This document shows positions 21,051-33,400 of a DNA stretch of 64,000 nucleotides, one piece after another. A model generated the notes under the pieces. That model did not search any database. It was given only the letters and a program-made list of their open reading frames with translations, and was not told where the DNA came from. Origin of the DNA: Gambelia wislizenii (Eukaryota > Chordata > Lepidosauria > Squamata > Crotaphytidae); NCBI GenBank assembly GCA_030847615.1, contig JAUMIR010000001.1:178579001-178643000 (forward strand), given 5' to 3'. The position numbers were made by a program, and so were the translations under genes. How positions within the stretch are numbered: position 1 is the first letter of the stretch; each line of letters starts with the position of its first letter.

Positions 21051-22364
21051 GTGGGCAGAGTGGCAGTAGCATGTTTCTCTATCTCCAGTAAGATTCTGGG
21101 GTCCACACTGTATCCAGGTGCCCTCTTTGTTGATCCTCATGGTGTTGGAGGGTTCAAAATGTTTTGACAAAAATAGCACTTCGTCTCTCTTCCATATTAT
21201 CACCGCCATCTCTACAGGGGAGGACTTCCCAACAGAGTGTCCTCCTTCCACCTTTACCACTATATTTGCCAACTATGCTTCTATTATGTCGCCTTCTAAA
21301 TGGTGCCTGTCTGCACTGTACAGATTTACTTGGTACCCAGGAACCAGTACCAGAAACAGAAATCTTCACCCTTGATTTGTACGGTGTCGAGGATGAAGGA
21401 CTGCATTAAGAGCCAGTTCGGCACAGGATGGTCGAGGATATTGGAGGAGCAAGTGATAGAGAACAAAGCACAACACGTTGCTGGTGCACATTCACGAAAG
21501 TGTGCTTCAATAGGTATTTTTCTTTCTCGTGTAGACTTGGCCTTTGTTGTAGTTGATCAAAGCCTGGCCTGTGTGGCATAATGTCTAGGATGTTTGGTGC
21601 TGAGATGAAGGATGGTCAGGTACTTTTCACTTGGGAAAGTGTCATAAAGAAGATAATAGAGCACAATCTGCTTCCTACAGAAGCCCCGTTGAATGAATGG
21701 GAGTTGTTCAAGGGAACTATGATGCATTTGTGAAAGCACCATTAATTTCAAGGAGATTACATAAGCCATGCTCCTAGCAGACTGTGCTCCTAGTATATCA
21801 CGAAAGATATGAATTAGGTGGATGCCCTTTTTTTTTCCCCTGAGTATATAACAGGTGATCCACCATGTATCATTTCTTTATCTTGGCACTCAACTCCAAC
21901 AGACTGTTTTGTGTCTATTTCAAAGCCCCCTTTTTTCGTAGGGAATGAAAAACTGTACAATGAGGACATTGCATGGCCACCCTGTCTGATCTTGACATGT
22001 GCTTTTTGAGATCTATGTCCTTTTCAGCTGTGAACAAAGCCTAGAGAATATGTCACTGCAATGCAATCTTCCACAACCTTTTATCAAACTGAAAACCGCC
22101 ATGTGTGGAGGTTTTCCTCTCCTCCCCACATCTGTTTTTCTTCGTGTGTGTGGCTACGTTGCTCATCCTAAGGAACAAAACAACAGGGGGAAAAAAACAC
22201 CTTATATCGATGAAACCGTCACTTTTAAGATGAAGGCATTTCACACACAGTAATTAAGGCAGGCAAATCACTTCATTTGCAGAACAGTGCTGAGAAATCT
22301 GGATCCATTTTTATGTTTTTTTTTCTCTTTTGTCTGATGCAGAGCTGCAAGTATTTGTATATAT
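21051..22364. other. No recognised repeat or gene
   Basis: Short frames on both strands at 21033-21581 and a poly-T run near 21828-21840 are present. The stretch may be the rest of the Harbinger-like element, but I see no DDE-superfamily transposase motif. Confidence 0.35.
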
Positions 22365-22490
22365 TAGTTTTCCAAAGTTTAGGAAAATTAGTTTTTTGAA
22401 CTATAATTCCCAGCCCCTCTTCCATTAACATGGCTATGGGGGTTTCTGGAATTACAGTCTAAAAAAGTAACTTCCAATCTCTGAGATTTC
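22365..22490. mobile_element. Small palindromic MITE
   Basis: The left arm 'ttttttgaactataattccc' and right arm 'ggaattacagtctaaaaaag' are inverted around a centre with 'catggc'. It resembles the arms either side of the LTR at 49210-50078. Confidence 0.45.
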
Positions 22491-22704
22491 TCAAATTCTC
22501 TCCACCCAGTATTGAGATGTTTGTTATTTTTTTTACACACCACATCAACCACGCCTCCACCTTCCATCTTCATCTCTGTTATCATAATCAATTTTTCAGA
22601 CCATTTAAAAGGGTGGAAAAGTGTTACAAGGAAGCAGGGAATAGGGGAGAAATGCCGATCTTGCTGATGTAACTGGGGGCTTGTCTCTATGAGGCAAAAA
22701 ACCT

Positions 22705-23163
22705 GGGGCTGGTTTACATGGCAGGTTTTATTGTGGTAAGTTGCGCTTTAGCGCTTTCCCTCATCAGTGGTGGGTAGTTTACACGATATATGTTTACACA
22801 GCTATATTTTGTGGCTCTTTGATTTTTTCCGCTTTGAGGTTCACACAGCCAAAAGTGCTGGGGGCATGGCCAAGCATTGGAGAGGGAAAGGAATGCCATA
22901 GGAATGTCTGCCCTGGACCAAACTCTGTGCTTAACAGCTTTTAGAGGCAGTCCCCCCACTCCCTTCCCACAAATGAAACAGAAGGTTTTCCTCCTTGCTT
23001 AAAACAGCATTTTCTGCCAAATAGAGGAAAGCCAGAGAGAGAGAGAGAGAGAGGGAAAATAACAGCTTAGAGGCAGTCCCCCTCCCCCCACTCCCTTTCC
23101 ACAATTCAAACGGAAGGTTTTCCTCCTTGCTTAAAACAGCATTTCCTGCCAAATAGAGGAAAG

Positions 23164-23200
<37 letters not shown>

Positions 23201-23707
23201 AAAATAGCAGTTCAGCTCTGCTTCAGCCCTTCATGAAATGGTTTCTCTCCCTCCCCCATGCACAGGATCATAGCTGACGAACTGAGTTTTTACATACTTT
23301 CAAAACAGCAGAGAGGATGAGAAGGAATGCTCCCTGGATGAAAATTGTTGGGAATCCTTTTTGTTTGCAAACTGGCTTGCAAAATAGCAGAGAGGATTTT
23401 TCAAAGTTTCCTATAATCGCGACTGTCTTTCCCTCCCTCCCTGCCCCTCTTTTAAGCCCACCCCTGCATCATCAACCAATCACAATGCAGCTCTGCTGTA
23501 ACCCTTAGTGGAATGTTAGTTTACACTGCCAATAAAGTGCTACATTGCAAATATACCGGCAAAAGTAGGACATCCCTTGGCACACTATATTTGGGTGTTT
23601 TACCTCCCCCCCTTCTGAATGAGTCGATGCTGTGCTGCGATCCATGGGAAGTATGAGCTATCTTAGCAGTATATTTAGAGGAGTATTTGCCTGTGTAAAC
23701 AACCCCC
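22705..23707. mobile_element. Inverted-repeat DNA transposon, GGGGTTGTTTACA-type ends
   Basis: The left end GGGGCTGGTTTACATGGCA and the right end TGCCTGTGTAAACAACCCC are inverted repeats. The 1-kb interior has no transposase frame and holds a tandem duplication (separate entry). The related end GGGGTCGTTTACACGGCA occurs at 38179. Confidence 0.65.
22934..23205. repeat. Two-copy tandem duplication, about 130-bp unit, each ending in (GA)n
   Basis: Unit 1 (about 22934-23060) and unit 2 (about 23061-23205) both run from 'acagctt..tagaggcagtc' through 'aaggttttcctccttgctta' to 'aaatagaggaaagcc' and a GAGA tract (23034-23054 and 23169-23195). The minus-strand frame reads through both copies only because they repeat. 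Confidence 0.85.
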
Positions 23708-23708
23708 T

Positions 23709-24277
23709 GGAGTGCCTTGCAGTAACCGCATTTTGCAGCAGCTGCGACTTGTCTTAATAGTGTTTTTGCCCCCATAAGCTTCGCATGCAAGATGGTGGCC
23801 ATAAGTGATTTACTTGTGTTTTTTACTTACCTCAGTTTGCCACCAAACTTTTTTTTTAAATGATGTCAAGTTTGTGATAGAGCGATTTTTCAATTTAACA
23901 GAAAAGCAAAAAACAACAACACAAAAACCAAAAACCAAAACCCCAACTTTGCTCACTAAGGAAAAAATTCAACATGATGGCATTGGGCACTTGCCTTGTT
24001 ATCAAGCCCCGCACTCGTCAGCCCAATCAGCTTTGCACTTCCTCTCCTATGGGAAAGCGATTCATATAAAATCGCTTGTGCCAATGAGGAGGAACACACC
24101 TTTCCCTCGCTGTTTTTTAAAAACTCCAGGAAAAGCCACAAAGCCTTTTCCTGTGGAGTTTTTGATGTTTTGGGCCCCCCTCCTTCCCAACACAGTGAAA
24201 CTATGTGGAATGTCATTAAGACAGGTAGGACTCTCCTCACATTCCATGAGGAGTATTTTCACCATTTAGACAACCCC
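23709..24277 (-). mobile_element. Harbinger-like fragment, copy 1
   Basis: On the minus strand it begins GGGGTTGTCTAAATGG and runs 569 bp to 'aaggcactcc'. The same start, internal order and end point occur at 30372-30936 and 31522-32687. The end lacks a matching inverted repeat. It directly abuts the element at 22705-23707. Confidence 0.7.
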
Positions 24278-24851
24278 TGGGTCAAGACTTCCTTGCCCAA
24301 TCCAGTTCTGATTATTCCTGACTATCTGGGCAAGATTATGGATGGATTTAGATGTCTGTCTGTGGATTGTCCTCACAACATTCTATAACTTGCCAACTAG
24401 TCACATGTAACTATGAACAGCTGGAGCCAGGCCAGTGCAGCAGGGTTAACTACAGGCAAAGCAAAATATGGGCTTACCCCTTCATTTGAATTCTCCTCCC
24501 CTCCTGAAAATTTTACTTCAGTCCTTAATTGTCTAGCATTGCAGAGAGTGAGATACTGAAAATCATTCACCCCTAGAACTTTTACATTTGCTGTATTTGC
24601 ATTTGAATGCATTTGAACGCCCCTTCTCTTTGGATGTCTAAACTATATTTCTAAATGATCAATTGAAGCCTTAAGTTACTGCAATGATTAGAGGCTGAAA
24701 GAAAATTTCATTGGGGAGCAGAATTCTAATGGAGGGGGCAATGCCTTCGTTTTGCCTCCCCTCCCCAGCTACACTCCTGGGCCAGTTATTATGGTGGGGA
24801 AGAATCTTGTCCCACGGTGTTAGTGGGTTCTGAAGCTGCCAGCACAAGATA
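24278..24851. other. No recognisable feature
   Basis: No recognised repeat or credible open frame. Confidence 0.5.
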
Positions 24852-25486
24852 GGGGTTGTCTAGACCAAAATATATAATGCTGATTGCTGCGCATTAATGC
24901 AAATTCATAGCAGCGTTCATTTGTCTTCACGGTCCCTTGGCAAAGTTGATTGTATGCGAAGCTATCCACATTTGAAGCACACACACAGCCATGCCTTCAA
25001 ATCAAGGTGGTGGCTATGTAAATTACAGCATGTTGTTATTCTCCACACATTGCCGCTGCACAGTATTTTTATGAGAAAGAACTGTAAATCAAAGGTGCGC
25101 AAGTACAACCTTCTGCTCAAAAAGCTGTTTAGTAGCTTCAGAGCAACAAAAAAGCACACAATCAATAATGCAAAACTCCAAAATGGCACTTCCAGCTACT
25201 TTCTTGCTGGCAAGCCTGTCCCCCATGCATGTCTGACCAATCTGCTCTCCACTTCTGCCCTCACCAAGAATGGGCAGCATCCTCAGTTGGATCCTGAGAT
25301 GTGCAATAATGTGCAAGCCTGTAGATTACTCAAAAAACCTTGGGGAAAACCATGAAGGCTTTCTCTGCACAGTAGGTAGATTTTTGGCCCCTCTGCTTCC
25401 TAATACCACAAATCTCATTTGCAGCCTGTTGGGACGAAAGGTATTCTCCTCAAACTCTATGAGGAGTATTTTCATCTAGATAACCC
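24852..25486. mobile_element. Harbinger-like nonautonomous element with ATA target duplication
   Basis: The ends GGGGTTGTCTAGA and TCTAGATAACCCC are inverted repeats. ATA occurs on both sides (24849-24851 and 25487-25489). The body aligns with 13824-14656 once the hAT insert there is ignored ('attgctgcgcattaatgcaa', 'cacacagccatgcc', 'caaaatggcacttcc'). The 152-codon frame across it is noncoding. Confidence 0.85.
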
Positions 25487-25489
25487 CAT

Positions 25490-26401
25490 ATTTCATCTAG
25501 ACAACCTCATAGTAAGAAAGCATTTTTTTTTTTGCTTAGATTGTTTTGGCTATGGGGTTGGGAAGATACAGGGCAAAGTAAAGACATTTTGATGCCTGAG
25601 CCAAAAGACAAAATGGTGGCCTGCCCCTTTCATAGACAGATGCCAGCTGGAATGACCATTTCATGTTTCTTCAACACTATGATGAGACAGGACCCACTAC
25701 TACACTTGAAGGCAGGAAGTTACCTTAAAGGGCACAGTGAAAGCTTCATGCTGCAGGTCATTTGACTTCCAACACCTCACTGCTGTCTGCCAGCATCTGT
25801 TGCCTGAGGTGACTGCATCACTCTGCCCAATGGTAGTACTGCCTCTGTCAAATTGTGGAGACAATGGCAAAGAAAAGGCATCAAAAATAGAGAAAAGAAA
25901 ACAAGATAAGGAGGTATCTCTCTCTCTCTCTGTAAATATCTTTGCAGCTCCTGAAATGGCCACTTTTCGCAGCAAAAATAGATCCTTGCACAAATTTGGC
26001 ACAGCACGATTTCTAACAGCTTACTCATCGCAGCACTTGCTTGAGCTAACTTATTTTCTTTAATAAAGCTTCACTGGCTCCCCCACACAACGCAACCTAC
26101 GCTTGTCAAGTCTCCCAGTTCTGGTATGAAGGTGTTGATGATAACAGTTAAAACTGAAACTTATGAGAATAGATTTCTGCATTATATTTTCATACTCCCA
26201 GGCTCATGTGTGGGTACATGTGGATGAGTGTTTGATAATCTATCAATGTCTTGCAAATGTTTTCTTCTAGAGTGATTAGGTGAGAGAATGACACCAACAT
26301 CTCCATCCCAAGTCATATCCTGAAAAGGGTAATATTACATGATTGCATGATCAGCGCTTAGAAGTAGCATAAAGAAATAAGTTATTTGTAATTAATTCCT
26401 G
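25490..26401. other. No recognised repeat
   Basis: A second TIR-like fragment ('catctagacaacctcat') lies at 25494-25510. A (TC)n tract sits at about 25917-25931. The 108-codon frame at 25737-26063 shows no domain. Confidence 0.45.
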
Positions 26402-26640
26402 GAGAGCCATCATGGGGTAACAGTTTGAGTTTTGGACTAGGACTCAGAGATCAGAGTTCGAATCCCCACTCAGCCATGGAAACCCATTGGGTGACCTTAA
26501 GCGAGTCACACTCTTTCAGCCTCAGAGGACAAATCTCCTTTGAACAAATTTTCAAGAAAAGCCTATGATAGTGTTGCCTTAGGATTGCCATAACTCAGAA
26601 ATAATGTAAAGGCACACCACCACCACCACCACCACAGCTT
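26402..26640 (+). mobile_element. tRNA-derived SINE with (ACC)n tail
   Basis: The B box 'gagttcgaatccccact' is well kept. The body has 'gtgaccttaagcgagtcaca', 'cctcagaggac' and 'gccataactcagaaataatg', and the tail is a CAC/ACC run at about 26611-26634. It is the same family as 1479-1713 and 60633-60855. Confidence 0.8.
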
Positions 26641-26886
26641 AATTCCCTTCTCCAATAATGAAGGTACAATAGTGCAATGACAACTTAAGGAACTATCAGT
26701 GTCATTATGTACATACTTATATAGTTATGGAGGTTTCCTTACTAAACAGGGGGAAAGGATGCTCACATGTTTCATACACAGGCTTGTATTGTGTCTCCCA
26801 CTGTGCTGTGGGTGTTAACACAAAAATGAAGTGGATGGGAGGAACATGAGTTTTTTATTACAGGCCAACAGTTTGTAGCATTCATA

Positions 26887-27107
26887 TATAGTGGACCCTC
26901 TGGATCTATGGGCTCCAGATCCACAAATTCAAAAGACTGTGGATCATCATGCCCCATATTGTTAAATGATGATGTGAATGTGGACATGCTGAAGTGTGTA
27001 TGTTCACATTACTGCCATTTAATAATATGGGGTGCAATCATCTGTGGTTTTAGATACCTGCAAGTGTCCGGAACCAACCCCCATCCATGAATCTGAAGGG
27101 CCCACTG
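26887..27107. mobile_element. Tigger/pogo-like MITE
   Basis: The ends TAGTGGACCCTCTGGATC and 'gaagggcccactg' are inverted. The arms pair through 'ccccatattgttaaatgatg' against 'catttaataatatgggg'. Confidence 0.65.
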
Positions 27108-28867
27108 TGCATGTGTGTGTATAGTAGGTAAACACTACTAGTAGGCATTTTAGTTACTTTTAAGAAACAGAGGAGCAAAGAGTTAATTTTAAAAAGTGCA
27201 ATTATTGTGGTAGCTAATAAACCTAGAACTGTAAATGTAACCAAGTTCTTTCTAAAAGTAACTTTCCAAAGTCTGTTTGCCATCACTCCTATGGTACACA
27301 ATAAATACATCTTTGCACATGTGTGGGCTATTCATTTAAGACTATAATGTGAATTAGGATCACATTGCAAGAATTTTAGGATAAGATTCATGATTACTTG
27401 TCTGCATATTTTATAAAGACATGATCATAGGTCTCAATCATCCCTGAACAGATGTGTGTGTGCTCCCCGCCCCAAAAGCAGAATATAAAATACATAATTG
27501 GTCCCCATCTTACATACTCCTTTATTGTGTAGCTATTACTCGTTTGGGAATGAGTTTGGGAATGAGTAATAAAAATGGGAATAATAGTGTCTTACCTCTT
27601 AGGGTTTGTTTGAATGTGAATATGCAGCTAAAATAGCAGCAGTTTTAATAGCAGCAATGGATTTGTTGCAAGCTTGGAGTATGCCTCATGGTTGCATGGG
27701 TGTTTGCAAGCTGGAGGTGAACATAGCAGCTCAGATGTTGTTACCTCTGAAGCTATAATACATTTTGTTACCAATATGCTGGTTACCTCATTTGTTTTTG
27801 AGAGAGGTTTTTCATGGAATACAGTCCCATATGGATGATTAACTGTGCTTGAATTTCTCCTTTTTTTTTCTTTGTTAACATCCCACAAAGAGATTTCAGT
27901 TTTTAAGGCAATATCCTGGCTTGTCATAAAAAGGAACCTTTGGAATGAGAAGCTCCTTATTATCTCCAACTATACAGCAGGAGCTGAAGCAATAATAAAT
28001 GAATGTGGAGATAGAAGCTTCAGCTTTGTGCACAGTTCCACACTGATAACTGGCTCTTTTCTTGTGGTATTAGGTTAACCCCCCCCCCATCACCCTATAC
28101 ATATATTTTTGATGGGAAAGATAAAATGGCCTTTCACTAGATGAAGCCAAGATGTTTTGCTTGGCAAATATTAACAAATTTGCACAACATTATAATGGTA
28201 CACCTAAATTACAGAACATTTAAATGCCAAACAAAACCATTCCCCAGTCAAAAGGAGAATGCCTGTAGCTAAGTAATGGTTTGTTATATAGAGATGAAGT
28301 CATATTTTGTATGTTTATCCTACTTTCTGTTAATGACATATGAGGGTTTATTCTCTTAAATCTCAGTTTAAGAACTTGTTTGGCAAGTAGAACACCAAGC
28401 AATGGCTTCATTGCAAATGAGCCATCACAAATTCCATGCCATAAACAGTGCTTTCATATGCATGACGGGAAGGAAAAAAAGGAGAGCAACCACAGCCATA
28501 TGGCCAAAAATAATGCAAAGCATAGGACACATGATCATAGTAGGACTACCCTTTTACACTGAAGTGAGCACGCCTAGGGGAAAGGTGTGGCTGGTAATGC
28601 TGCTCCCACTTCACTTTAACAAGATGCGTGTGGGCAGCATCAACAAGATGTTTGTGAGGTCACTGCAGACCAGGAAAATAGGATTTGAAGCAGAATTTTT
28701 TCACCTGTCTAGGCAAGCCCTTTGTCTCAGCTAGCAAAACATTTTGGACCAGACCTGCAACCATGTGGTTTACTTCAAGAGTTTATATAGTCTTTGACAT
28801 GAGTATATTAATAGGAACTTTCGTACGTTATGTGCCTGTTCCCTCTATGAGTAATCAGTCCTCAAGG
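27108..28867. other. No recognised repeat; mostly AT-rich unique DNA
   Basis: The 113-codon minus frame at 27628-27969 and the 110-codon plus frame at 28402-28734 have no domain. A C run lies at 28079-28088. The block 27840-28070 could be old conserved noncoding DNA. Confidence 0.35.
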
Positions 28868-29095
28868 TCTACTGAAACAGGTGTTTTCACTCACCTGCGA
28901 AAAGATAGCAAGGATGGTGCCAGTCTAGCTTCTCTGGGAAAAGAGTTCCAGAGCCTGGGAGCGCCCATGGAGAAGGTCCTCTCCCACATTCTCACCAAAT
29001 GTACTCATGAGGGTGGTAGAACAGGGAGAAGGGCCTCCCCAGAAGATCTCAAAACATGGGCAGGTTCATACGGGAGAATATAGTCCTTCAGATAA
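28868..29095 (+). mobile_element. L2-clade LINE fragment
   Basis: The sequence 'cttctctgggaaaagagttccagagcctgggagc', then 'ccatggagaaggtcctctccc' and 'cctccccagaagatctcaaa' is the common reptile L2 3' non-coding block. Confidence 0.6.
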
Positions 29096-29393
29096 ATTAG
29101 TGATGCCAATGTAAACTGTTGTCCAAGCCCAAGAGAGCTGCCTAGGAGGTTCTGTGAGCGTGGTCTTTAGTGGTGGATGGGGAATTGTAGTGACTTGTGC
29201 AATGGGACAGTGCATGGCTGTGCCACCTGTTGCATGACGACTTGCACAATGACACAACCCAATACTACAGTGTAGCTGCACTTGTACGAGTTAACATTAT
29301 GCAAATGGTGACTAAGATTGTAGAGGAATGATCTCATTTGCTGATTGCTCAGTTATGACCAACTTTCCAGGTTGCATGCACTTCATTGCCTCA

Positions 29394-29470
29394 GGCTGCA
29401 ATCCTATATACACCTGGGAACAAATCCCATAGAACCTTGAGTAGATTTGCATTGGATTACAGTGTAGGTA
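29394..29470. repeat. Short 'gcaatcctat' palindromic repeat
   Basis: It shows the pattern 'ctgcaatcctatatacacctgg...gcattggattacagt'. Related copies lie at 34797-34895, 52050-52125 and 59352-59430. It is a small old MITE-like family with degraded arms. Confidence 0.5.
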
Positions 29471-30371
29471 AATTTCTGTTTCCCCCAAGGACTCTCAAGT
29501 TTTATAAAACAATGTAAAATATCTGAGCAGGGTTTCAGTTCGTCAGGGTTCTGAATCTTTCACAAAAAGTGAGAGCCCACAGTGGGATATGTTAAAAAAA
29601 AACACATCCAAACCTTCTGTTATTCATTTCCATCAAAGAATGCTGCTGCTGTAGAGCAAAGCAGGTGATTTTTTTTTTATGTGTGCTCATTCATCATTTT
29701 GTGCAGGCCAACTTTATAGCCTTAAATATTTATTACTTAATCCCAAAAAGTAATAATAGTAATGTTCTAACTTTTCTCAGGCTGTGTTCCTTCTGCAGGG
29801 TAATTACTTGTGATGAGTGCTAGAGGGCACAGTATTCCCATGTTGAATTTCTTTGGCTAGAAGGAAAAAAAATATCAGGATGGTTCTTACCTTTTTGCTT
29901 TATTCCAGTGCCAGGCCCTTTGTGGAAATATTATATTGTAAGCAAAGGATAATGGAACTCTCCAAGTCTCAAAGCCTTTAATTACTAGATTAACTAGGGA
30001 AAGAAAACTTCAAACCCGCTCAGCTGCTAATGTTTTGCTTATTCACTTTGCTAACCTCATGTAGATAAACAGAGAATTTCTACTAAAATCAATAATTAGT
30101 TCAATTCATATCCTCTGTTAATCAAGTCCTTCTCTTGAAAAACAAAGATGATGTAGGTGGAGTAATGACTTAAATATTTACCACACACACACACCTATTG
30201 AGGTAAAAAAGACAGTTGTGTAAAAGAGTAAAAGATCAAGAGAAGCAGGCTGGAATGTTTCAAATTCTAGACAACAGAATTTAGTGGGCTGATGATAGAA
30301 AAATGTGCATCGCCTAAGCAGACCCCCAACAAAAAGTGTGTGTGTTTGAGGGTGAGGGTGAAACAGATTGA
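29471..30371. other. No recognised repeat; AT-rich
   Basis: It contains a (CA)n run at about 30181-30193. The part 29880-30130 is AT-rich, free of recognised repeats and could be conserved noncoding DNA. Confidence 0.35.
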
Positions 30372-30936
30372 GGGGTTGTCTAAATGGTGAAAATAAACCT
30401 AATGGAATTCACTGGGAATCCTACCTGTCTAAATGGGATCCTGCATCAATGTACAGAATACAGAAAGTGGGGGCCCCAAAATGTCAAACGCTGAATAAGC
30501 CGCTGCAGCTTTTCCTGTATTTTTAAAAAAACAGTGAGGGGGTGCACACTCCTGCTTGTTAGGATATGCGGTTCACTTTGAATTGCCTCCTCATACAAGA
30601 GGATGAACAAAGCTGATTGGCGGGATTAGCGTGTGGGGCGGAGCTTGCTAACAGGGCAAGTGCCCGCTGCCATCATGTTGAATTTTTGCCTTAGTAATTG
30701 CTCACTAAGGTGCAATTAGGTTTTTTTTTTAACCACTGTCCTTTTAGCTCAGAAAATCGCTTTATCGCTCCAGCACACTTTAGAAAATGTTAAAAAAAAA
30801 AAAGTTTGGTGGTGGCAAAGTACTAACACATGTAAATCACTTGCAGCTGCCATCTGGAATGTAAGGCTTCTGGGGCCAAAACCATCATTAAGACAAGCTG
30901 CTGCTGCTGTGAAATGCCATTACTACAAGGTACTCC
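30372..30936 (+). mobile_element. Harbinger-like fragment, copy 2
   Basis: It starts GGGGTTGTCTAAATGG and ends 'tacaaggtactcc' after 565 bp, matching the copies at 23709-24277 (reverse) and 31522-32687. Shared internal blocks include 'acaagaggatgaacaaagctgattgg', 'gggcaagtgcccgctgcc' and 'aaatgccattactacaagg'. Confidence 0.7.
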
Positions 30937-31521
30937 TCCCTCCTTGTATAGATGGGTCCTGAGTCAGGGTGGAAAGAGGGACCCTCCATTGTGCATTAGC
31001 CCTGATGCAAATGCATCTAGATCAGTGTCCTTTGCTACTGCAGCAGCAGTGAAAGGTTCAAATAGATGTGCCCCACTTAACTGGAGATACCAGAGATTAA
31101 ACCTGCACCTTGCAGATATGCTGAATTTGATCTGAAACAAACCCCATCCCCAAATTCTTCTCCCATCTCCCCATTTATGAATTTTGATAATAAATGATCT
31201 ATGGATATTTTGCTTTTTGGGATCAGGAGTCATAATTGCTCAGGATCTGGACATCTCCAGGGTAGAAATCCAGTCACAGGACATGTCTGCTGAAGGAGGG
31301 TTGGAAGGAATCCATTTGCACTGGTTCCTCTCTCCCCCTACCCCAAGCAGTCCCTGATAAGGTGCTCCAGCGTGACAGGGGTCCTCCTTACCCAGACAGT
31401 GCAGGAAGTAGCCCAGGAGGCGAGAGAGAGATGAGCGATTTGGGGAAAATGTTCTTCCCAACACCCTCCACTCTCTTCCAGAAACAGGAAGGGTTCTTCC
31501 ATTTGTAAAAACAAAAACAAT
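30937..31521. other. No recognisable feature
   Basis: No recognised repeat or credible open frame. Confidence 0.5.
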
Positions 31522-32687
31522 GGGGTTGTCTGAATGGCAAAAATGCTACTCATAGAATGCGAAGAGAATCCTACCTGTCTTAGGAGATTTTCATACAGGC
31601 TATATATCCCGTGTCTGGAACAGAACAGGGTCGGGAAAGGTTTTCCCTTTTGGACGACGTCCACCCTGTTCCATTCCTATGTTATGCCTGTTCTGTTTTC
31701 TCCCTGTGATATAGTAATCACGGGGAGAAGTTGTTAATAGGCACCCGGTGCCGTTTCTGTTACGGAATCACGGTTGTGCGAATCGGATCCCGTCCCTGTT
31801 CTGGAATGACAAGGACTGGGGAGGAGCTCCATGGTAGGCACTTCCTGCCACGATCTGGACAGCCAGGTAAGTGCCACCCTGCCCATCCCTCTTCCCAAGT
31901 TACTTGTATTTTAATTTTTAAAATTTTTTTAAAAAATTTATTCTTTCTTTTGACAGCTGGGGGTTTTTAAATTTGAATTTCCCTCCTGTTAGTTCTCTCG
32001 TGAGAATGAGCAGGAGTTCCCCCGGCTAGTTGTAAAAGCAGCTTTACGTCAGCTGCATTTACGGCTGGCCGGGCAAGGAGGGAGGAGGACCATTCCTGTT
32101 CTGGAATGGAGATATGTGTGTGAACATTTACCTCCATTCCGTTGCAGGAACGAGAGAGGAGGTGGCGGGACAGAATCGGGGATTTTAGCCCCTGTGTGAA
32201 AATCTCCCTAGTGGCATTCTGCATTGTTTTGCTGTATTGGGAAGGAGAGGGCTCAAATCATCAAAAACTCTTAGCAGCTTTTCCCAGAGTTTTTTTTTTA
32301 ATTAAAAAACCAGTGAGGGGGTTTGCACATTCCTGCTTGTTGGGACAAGTGATTTGATATGAATCACTTTTCCATAGGAGAGGAAACACAACTTGATTGG
32401 CCAGGTGAGCAGAGCGGGGGGGGGGGAGAGGCAGTGCTTGCTAACAAGGCAAGCGCCCGCTGTCATCATATTGGATTTTTGCCTTAGTGAGTGAGTGCTA
32501 TGGTGAGAAAAACATTTTAATTTTACTTTTCTGTTAAATCAAAAAATTGTTCTATCTCACCTAGGACATTGAGATAGGTACAAACGTGGATAAATCACTT
32601 GTGGATGCTATGCGAAGCCTATGGGGGCAAAAACTCTGTTAAGACAAGTCGCAGCTGCTGCAAAATGCCATTACTGCAAGGCACTCC
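31522..32687 (+). mobile_element. Harbinger-like fragment, copy 3, split by a second element
   Basis: It starts GGGGTTGTCTGAATGG and ends 'ctgcaaggcactcc'. A 625-bp transposon (31583-32207) interrupts it after 'cctacctgtctta'. Without the insert it is about 540 bp, like copies 1 and 2. A G run lies at about 32417-32425. Confidence 0.7.
31583..32207. mobile_element. Nonautonomous DNA transposon, GGAGATTTTC family
   Basis: The ends GGAGATTTTCATACAGG and CCTGTGTGAAAATCTCC are inverted repeats with flanks TTA and CTA. The interior is like 9704-10246 ('aaagcagctttacgtcagc', 'gggcaaggagggaggagg', 'ccattccgttgcagg'). Confidence 0.85.
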
Positions 32688-33299
32688 AAGTGTTTGGTTT
32701 TTTTTCCTCATAAAGGCGGGCCCAACAACAACAACAACAAAACAACAACAGGTCCAGATCAAACCTCACACCTTCAATATTTATATTAAATATCTAAATG
32801 TGTTAGAAGTATCAACCTTATCATACTCAGTAGTTTCTAGTTTGTATGTTTTTCTAACAGTTTAGGTATAGCATGTATCCATGTAGTTTCCTGTCAGAAT
32901 CTTAGCCACATTTTTTCTCTTCCTGCATCAGTTAGTCTGTATTTTGTCTGTGTTTGTTCATACTCCATTTTGCAGTCTGCAGTTCTCCCTCTCTTCTGTC
33001 TTTGAAGAGCACATGTTACAGAGCTTCTCCTGATGAGATGTTATGAACCTTTTAGCATTTGTAAATAACTCTGCAACATATGTTTTTAAAAGAGAAGATT
33101 AAGCCTGCTTTATTTCTCTTCTAGACTGTGTGGTTGATTGGTGATGTTGTAGGACTGATTGTTGCTCATCTCCTGCTTGTGGATATTTATTATTCTGTTT
33201 GTGAGGTGCACTACTATCTCTCTCACAATCCCCCAAATAAAGTATCTGATTCTTTAATGTTTCTAATTCATCAAATTTTATATATTTTAAAAGTTTAAT
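32688..33299. other. No recognised repeat; splice-like open block noted
   Basis: An (AAC)n run lies at about 32725-32750. A pyrimidine-rich tract ending in TAG near 33124 is followed by about 58 open codons. I see no protein family in them and do not call an exon. Confidence 0.3.
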
Positions 33300-33400
33300 A
33301 ATCTTATGTATTTATTTATTTGCTCACCTTTCTTCCAACATAGGATCCAAGGCAGCTCACATTATAGATTAAAAATCATGTGCAGCTAAAATATATCCTT
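33300..33400 (-). mobile_element. LINE 3' tail fragment
   Basis: The motif 'tttatttatttgctcacctttcttccaa' followed by 'caaggcagctcaca' is the minus-strand form of an L2/CR1-type 3' end common in reptiles. Confidence 0.4.

Noticed and set aside
21033..21581. Possible transposase gene downstream of the Myb/SANT remnant
   Set aside because: No DDE or other catalytic motif can be seen in any frame and the frames are short and unrelated.
24897..25355. 152-codon plus-strand frame
   Set aside because: It lies within the nonautonomous Harbinger-like element, is not conserved as a frame in the relative at 14033-14656, and has no domain.
33124..33300. Acceptor-like pyrimidine tract plus about 58 open codons
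   Set aside because: No recognisable protein family, no paired donor, and an open run of this length is plausible by chance.
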